From CAZZCU01 sp964652825 (GTDB lineage: Bacteria > Bdellovibrionota_B > Oligoflexia > Oligoflexales > CAZZCU01): a DNA stretch of 26,191 bases. Positions within the stretch are counted from its first letter, which is position 1. Each line of letters opens with the position of its first letter. The position numbers and the translations under genes are program-made. The stretch is taken from contig CAZZCU010000031.1 of assembly GCA_964652825.1 (NCBI GenBank), positions 1-26,191 on the forward strand. The letters run 5' to 3'. The notes below the pieces were generated by a model. That model saw only the letters and a list, made by a program, of their open reading frames with translations. It did no database searches and was not told the DNA's origin. Of this stretch, positions 24,258 through 26,191 are shown piece after piece.

Positions 24258-25582
24258 GCAGCCACCCGTGGCGGCAATGCCTTCCTGGTAAAACACAAGT
24301 CTTTCTTTATTCGTCTTAGAAGTCTCCAGGCCTCTTGTTTTCTCATGCCCCATTTCCGACCGGCCAGAATCACGACACTTTGCAGCACAGCATGCACAAT
24401 ATCTTTTCTGGCCTGAACGGCGGCCGCTTCTGTCAATCGTTGTAAAGATACCGGTGAGGACGTTAGATTAAGAAGTAATTGCAGATTAACGCGCAAGAAT
24501 TCAATTTTTTGCTGCTGTGTGAATTCATGCTCAACACTCTTGTCAAATGCAGATTCGATTTTTTTAAGTATCTGTGTCTTGGCGCGATCCAGATGCTGAA
24601 AACGCACGCCCAGACCACCATCACAATCGATACGATATCCAATCCATTCCAGGGATCGAACCAGCTTGAAATCAGGCAGCATATGCTCAGATGATTTGCG
24701 GCTGGTCTGTCGTGTCAGAGTACAATTCAATTCTTTTTCGGGCTTGGTTTGCAGGCCGAGCTCTGTGACAATTCTATGAATATCCATTAACGCACGCGCA
24801 GCCGTCAATCGATCTGTAGTGGCAAATACAAAATCATCACCGAAGCGACCATAAAAACTATTTGGTATCGGCATCAAAACGTCATCGAGTGGTTTTAAAA
24901 ATAGATTGGCGAGGGGTGGGGATAATGGCGAGCCCGAGGGTATTCCCTTGGCCAGACATGAGGGGCCTTCGTCATTTTTTGCGAGAATTTCAATGCGTAT
25001 GGCTTTGCGCAACAGTCGACCAAACAACGAGTTGGGATCCAAGGTGGTCTGTTCAGATAAGTACGAAAAAAGTTTTTGTTGCGAGATCGAGTCAGTGTAC
25101 TGCGCTATATCTCTTTTAATAATATAAATATCTTTTCCAGGGTTCCTTTTGACGAATCTACTAAGTTTTTTTACGGCCTTCGTCGCACTGAATCCCTTGC
25201 GATAAGAATACACCGAAGATGACAGTAATTTACTGGTACCCTCTTGCAGAATAGACGCCATGACCATCAAAAGAATTTTATCTGCCCAATCTGCCAGATA
25301 AAGGTTACGTGGCTTATCAACAATTACCAGAGATTTCTGATGCGGCGAAAAATCAAAGTCGGGATGGTGAATATTCTTTTTAATCTGCGTGATGAGTTGA
25401 TCTTCTAGCGCTAAAATCACTCGCAAGCTGAGTTTTTTATTGGCTGGTGCGGAATTTAAAAGATGTGGACTTGTTCTGGCTCTGTCGCGAATTTTTCTGA
25501 TAACAGTCTTATATCGCAACCGCTGCAATAACTCGTAATCCCACCATTCCTTGCCAGTCAGTCTTAATTCGCGCCGTGACAT
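24254..25582 (-). CDS. Reverse transcriptase with FGDD active site (first gene of a three-gene operon)
   Basis: A 442-aa RNA-directed DNA polymerase. RT blocks are in order: VYSYRKGFSATKAVKKL (124-140, like the SY-FR-G block of bacterial RTs), IIKRDIAQYTDSI with catalytic Asp158, GIPSGSPLSPPLANLFL (213-229), YGRFGDDFVF with Asp249-Asp250, GLQTKPEK (276-283) and LEWIGYRI (311-318). About 120 residues of mostly helical sequence follow and may be the thumb or an extra alpha-helical domain. The active site is FGDD where most bacterial RTs have YADD. The NAxxH and VTG signatures of retron RTs are absent, and there is no intron maturase or HNH domain. AGAGGA lies 8 bp before the ATG. A structured segment with long inverted repeats lies directly upstream. 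Best fit is a defence-type RT of an unplaced group. Confidence 0.9.
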   Translation of the reverse strand: MSRRELRLTGKEWWDYELLQRLRYKTVIRKIRDRARTSPHLLNSAPANKKLSLRVILALEDQLITQIKKNIHHPDFDFSPHQKSLVIVDKPRNLYLADWADKILLMVMASILQEGTSKLLSSSVYSYRKGFSATKAVKKLSRFVKRNPGKDIYIIKRDIAQYTDSISQQKLFSYLSEQTTLDPNSLFGRLLRKAIRIEILAKNDEGPSCLAKGIPSGSPLSPPLANLFLKPLDDVLMPIPNSFYGRFGDDFVFATTDRLTAARALMDIHRIVTELGLQTKPEKELNCTLTRQTSRKSSEHMLPDFKLVRSLEWIGYRIDCDGGLGVRFQHLDRAKTQILKKIESAFDKSVEHEFTQQQKIEFLRVNLQLLLNLTSSPVSLQRLTEAAAVQARKDIVHAVLQSVVILAGRKWGMRKQEAWRLLRRIKKDLCFTRKALPPRVAA

Positions 25583-25598
25583 AAGATATCCTCTAGGA

Positions 25599-25758
25599 AA
25601 CCAGGGTGGCGATATTGAATGTAAATCGTCGGCTTATCCGCGCCACGATTTATCATTTTTGTGACGTCGAATAGGACAGGCCGGTCGTTGGCCTTTTTTG
25701 TGTCATACCTCGGTCATTGCACGACCACGAGCCGTATGGCTCGCCCGCCACCCTGGTT
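25599..25758 (-). ncRNA. Putative structured non-coding RNA upstream of the RT (retron-like msr/msd layout)
   Basis: AACCAGGGTGGCG and its exact complement CGCCACCCTGGTT (25599-25611 and 25746-25758) enclose about 134 nt, like the a1/a2 repeats of retron RNAs. Inside, in the RT direction, are a 6-bp hairpin (25743-25728, CGAGCC with GGCTCG, 4-nt loop), a 4-bp hairpin (25726-25712, 7-nt loop), a 5-bp hairpin (25694-25678, AGGCC with GGCCT, 7-nt loop) and a long 11-bp hairpin with one bulged base (25652-25622, arms TAAATCGT and ACGATTTA plus GGC/GCC). No open reading frame is convincing. The segment ends 16 bp before the RT ATG. That it is transcribed and used as RT template is inference. Confidence 0.6.
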
Positions 25759-25954
25759 AAATAGTTAGTCGGAGTACAACTTATGATTCTTAACCAAAGG
25801 CTGTTTGGGGGGCGAAGACTCTTCGATGTAACATATTGTAATTAAATGAAAAAATGAGATTTGTTGCGATTTTGTTAAAGTTTTAGAACCAATGCTCCGA
25901 ATGTAGCAACAGTAGGTAATTACTAATGTTCCTATTTACTTAAGAGGAAGCCTT
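25759..25954. other. Divergent intergenic region between RT operon and small lipoprotein gene
   Basis: AT-rich DNA that must carry promoters in both directions. A weak plus-strand candidate is TTGTTG (25861-25866), 17 bp, TAGAAC (25884-25889). I find no convincing minus-strand promoter. A dyad at 25813-25825 is listed separately. No gene is seen. Confidence 0.4.
25813..25825. promoter_or_regulatory. Dyad CGAAGA/TCTTCG upstream of the RT-associated RNA
   Basis: CGAAGA and TCTTCG flank a single C. It is a perfect 13-bp dyad about 55 bp upstream of the inverted repeat, in the region where control of the RT operon would be expected. Confidence 0.3.
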
Positions 25955-26173
25955 ATGAGCAGTAAAAAACGTCACTCCCTACATCTGGTGTTGCTAATAA
26001 CCTTGACGTTTATCGTGGTAAGTTGCGATGGAAGTAACTTAGTAAAAACCAGAACCGGGGGCAAAGAAACAGCAACTACTGGTAGCCTCACAAATACAAG
26101 CAAAGAAACTCCTGGCAAACTAAATGCGCCAACTAATCCAATAAGTACGAACCAAACCTCAACCGAGTATTGA
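25955..26173 (+). CDS. Small lipoprotein of unknown function
   Basis: The 72-aa product has a basic N-terminus (SSKKRH), a hydrophobic segment and the lipobox VVS-Cys24. Asp25 follows the lipidated cysteine, which in enterics is an inner-membrane retention signal. The mature part is a 48-residue Thr/Ser/Asn/Pro-rich, low-complexity tail without recognisable domain. AGAGGA lies 7 bp before the ATG. It diverges from the RT operon; whether it belongs to that system is unknown. Confidence 0.72.
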   Translation: MSSKKRHSLHLVLLITLTFIVVSCDGSNLVKTRTGGKETATTGSLTNTSKETPGKLNAPTNPISTNQTSTEY

Positions 26174-26191
26174 TCGTTTGACAGTTGCGGG

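Noticed and set aside
25678..25699. Plus-strand intrinsic terminator (AGGCC/GGCCT stem followed by six T)
   Set aside because: No plus-strand gene lies upstream to be terminated, and the stem is explained as one hairpin of the RNA read in the other direction.
25599..25758. Group II intron or diversity-generating template repeat beside the RT
   Set aside because: There is no maturase or HNH domain in the RT, no intron domain V-like hairpin was seen, and no matching variable repeat was found in nearby genes by eye.

Overview
The window looks like chromosomal DNA of a Gram-negative bacterium with a mid-range base composition. The evidence for a Gram-negative is LpxC (lipid A synthesis), several signal-peptide II lipoproteins and purine-rich ribosome binding sites. 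An RNase Y homologue beside response-regulator/TPR proteins and several lipoproteins would fit a less-studied proteobacterial or Bdellovibrionota-like lineage better than an enteric one, but no gene here fixes the taxon.

Bases 1-8239 hold mostly housekeeping genes. In order they are the 3' part of a degenerate fatty-oxidation multifunctional protein, translationally coupled to pyrF; lpxC with its own promoter candidate; a short ComEC-like channel protein; a single-domain response regulator overlapping tail-to-tail with a zinc-ribbon membrane protein; and dnaK.

Bases 8284-14873 are six minus-strand genes that read as one transcription unit. They are RNase Y (with an altered KH loop), a TPR protein, a receiver-TPR protein, a degenerate uracil-DNA-glycosylase-fold protein, NfeD and a slipin. 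The last three overlap or abut, and NfeD plus slipin form the classic membrane protease/SPFH pair.

Bases 15121-19753 are plus-strand single genes: an inositol-monophosphatase-family enzyme, a glycine-rich RRM protein with a clear terminator, a stand-alone LysR-type DNA-binding domain, a lipoprotein, an M23-type peptidase and a C13 (legumain-like) lipoprotein peptidase ending in a strong terminator.

Bases 19762-26191 are accessory and visibly more AT-rich. A minus-strand tRNA-Gly(CCC) is followed by a HigBA/RelE-type toxin-antitoxin pair lying between the tRNA and a 14-bp copy of part of that tRNA. Beyond it is the most interesting locus: a minus-strand operon of (i) a structured non-coding segment of about 160 nt bounded by a perfect 13-bp inverted repeat, (ii) a reverse transcriptase with an FGDD active site, (iii) a polytopic membrane protein with a degenerate GGDEF-like domain, and (iv) an exported two-HKD phospholipase-D-family protein. 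The layout (folded RNA, RT, membrane protein, nuclease/lipase, beside a toxin-antitoxin pair and a tRNA) is that of a defence island. The RT lacks the usual retron signatures, so this may be an undescribed RT-based system. A small lipoprotein gene diverges from it at the right edge.
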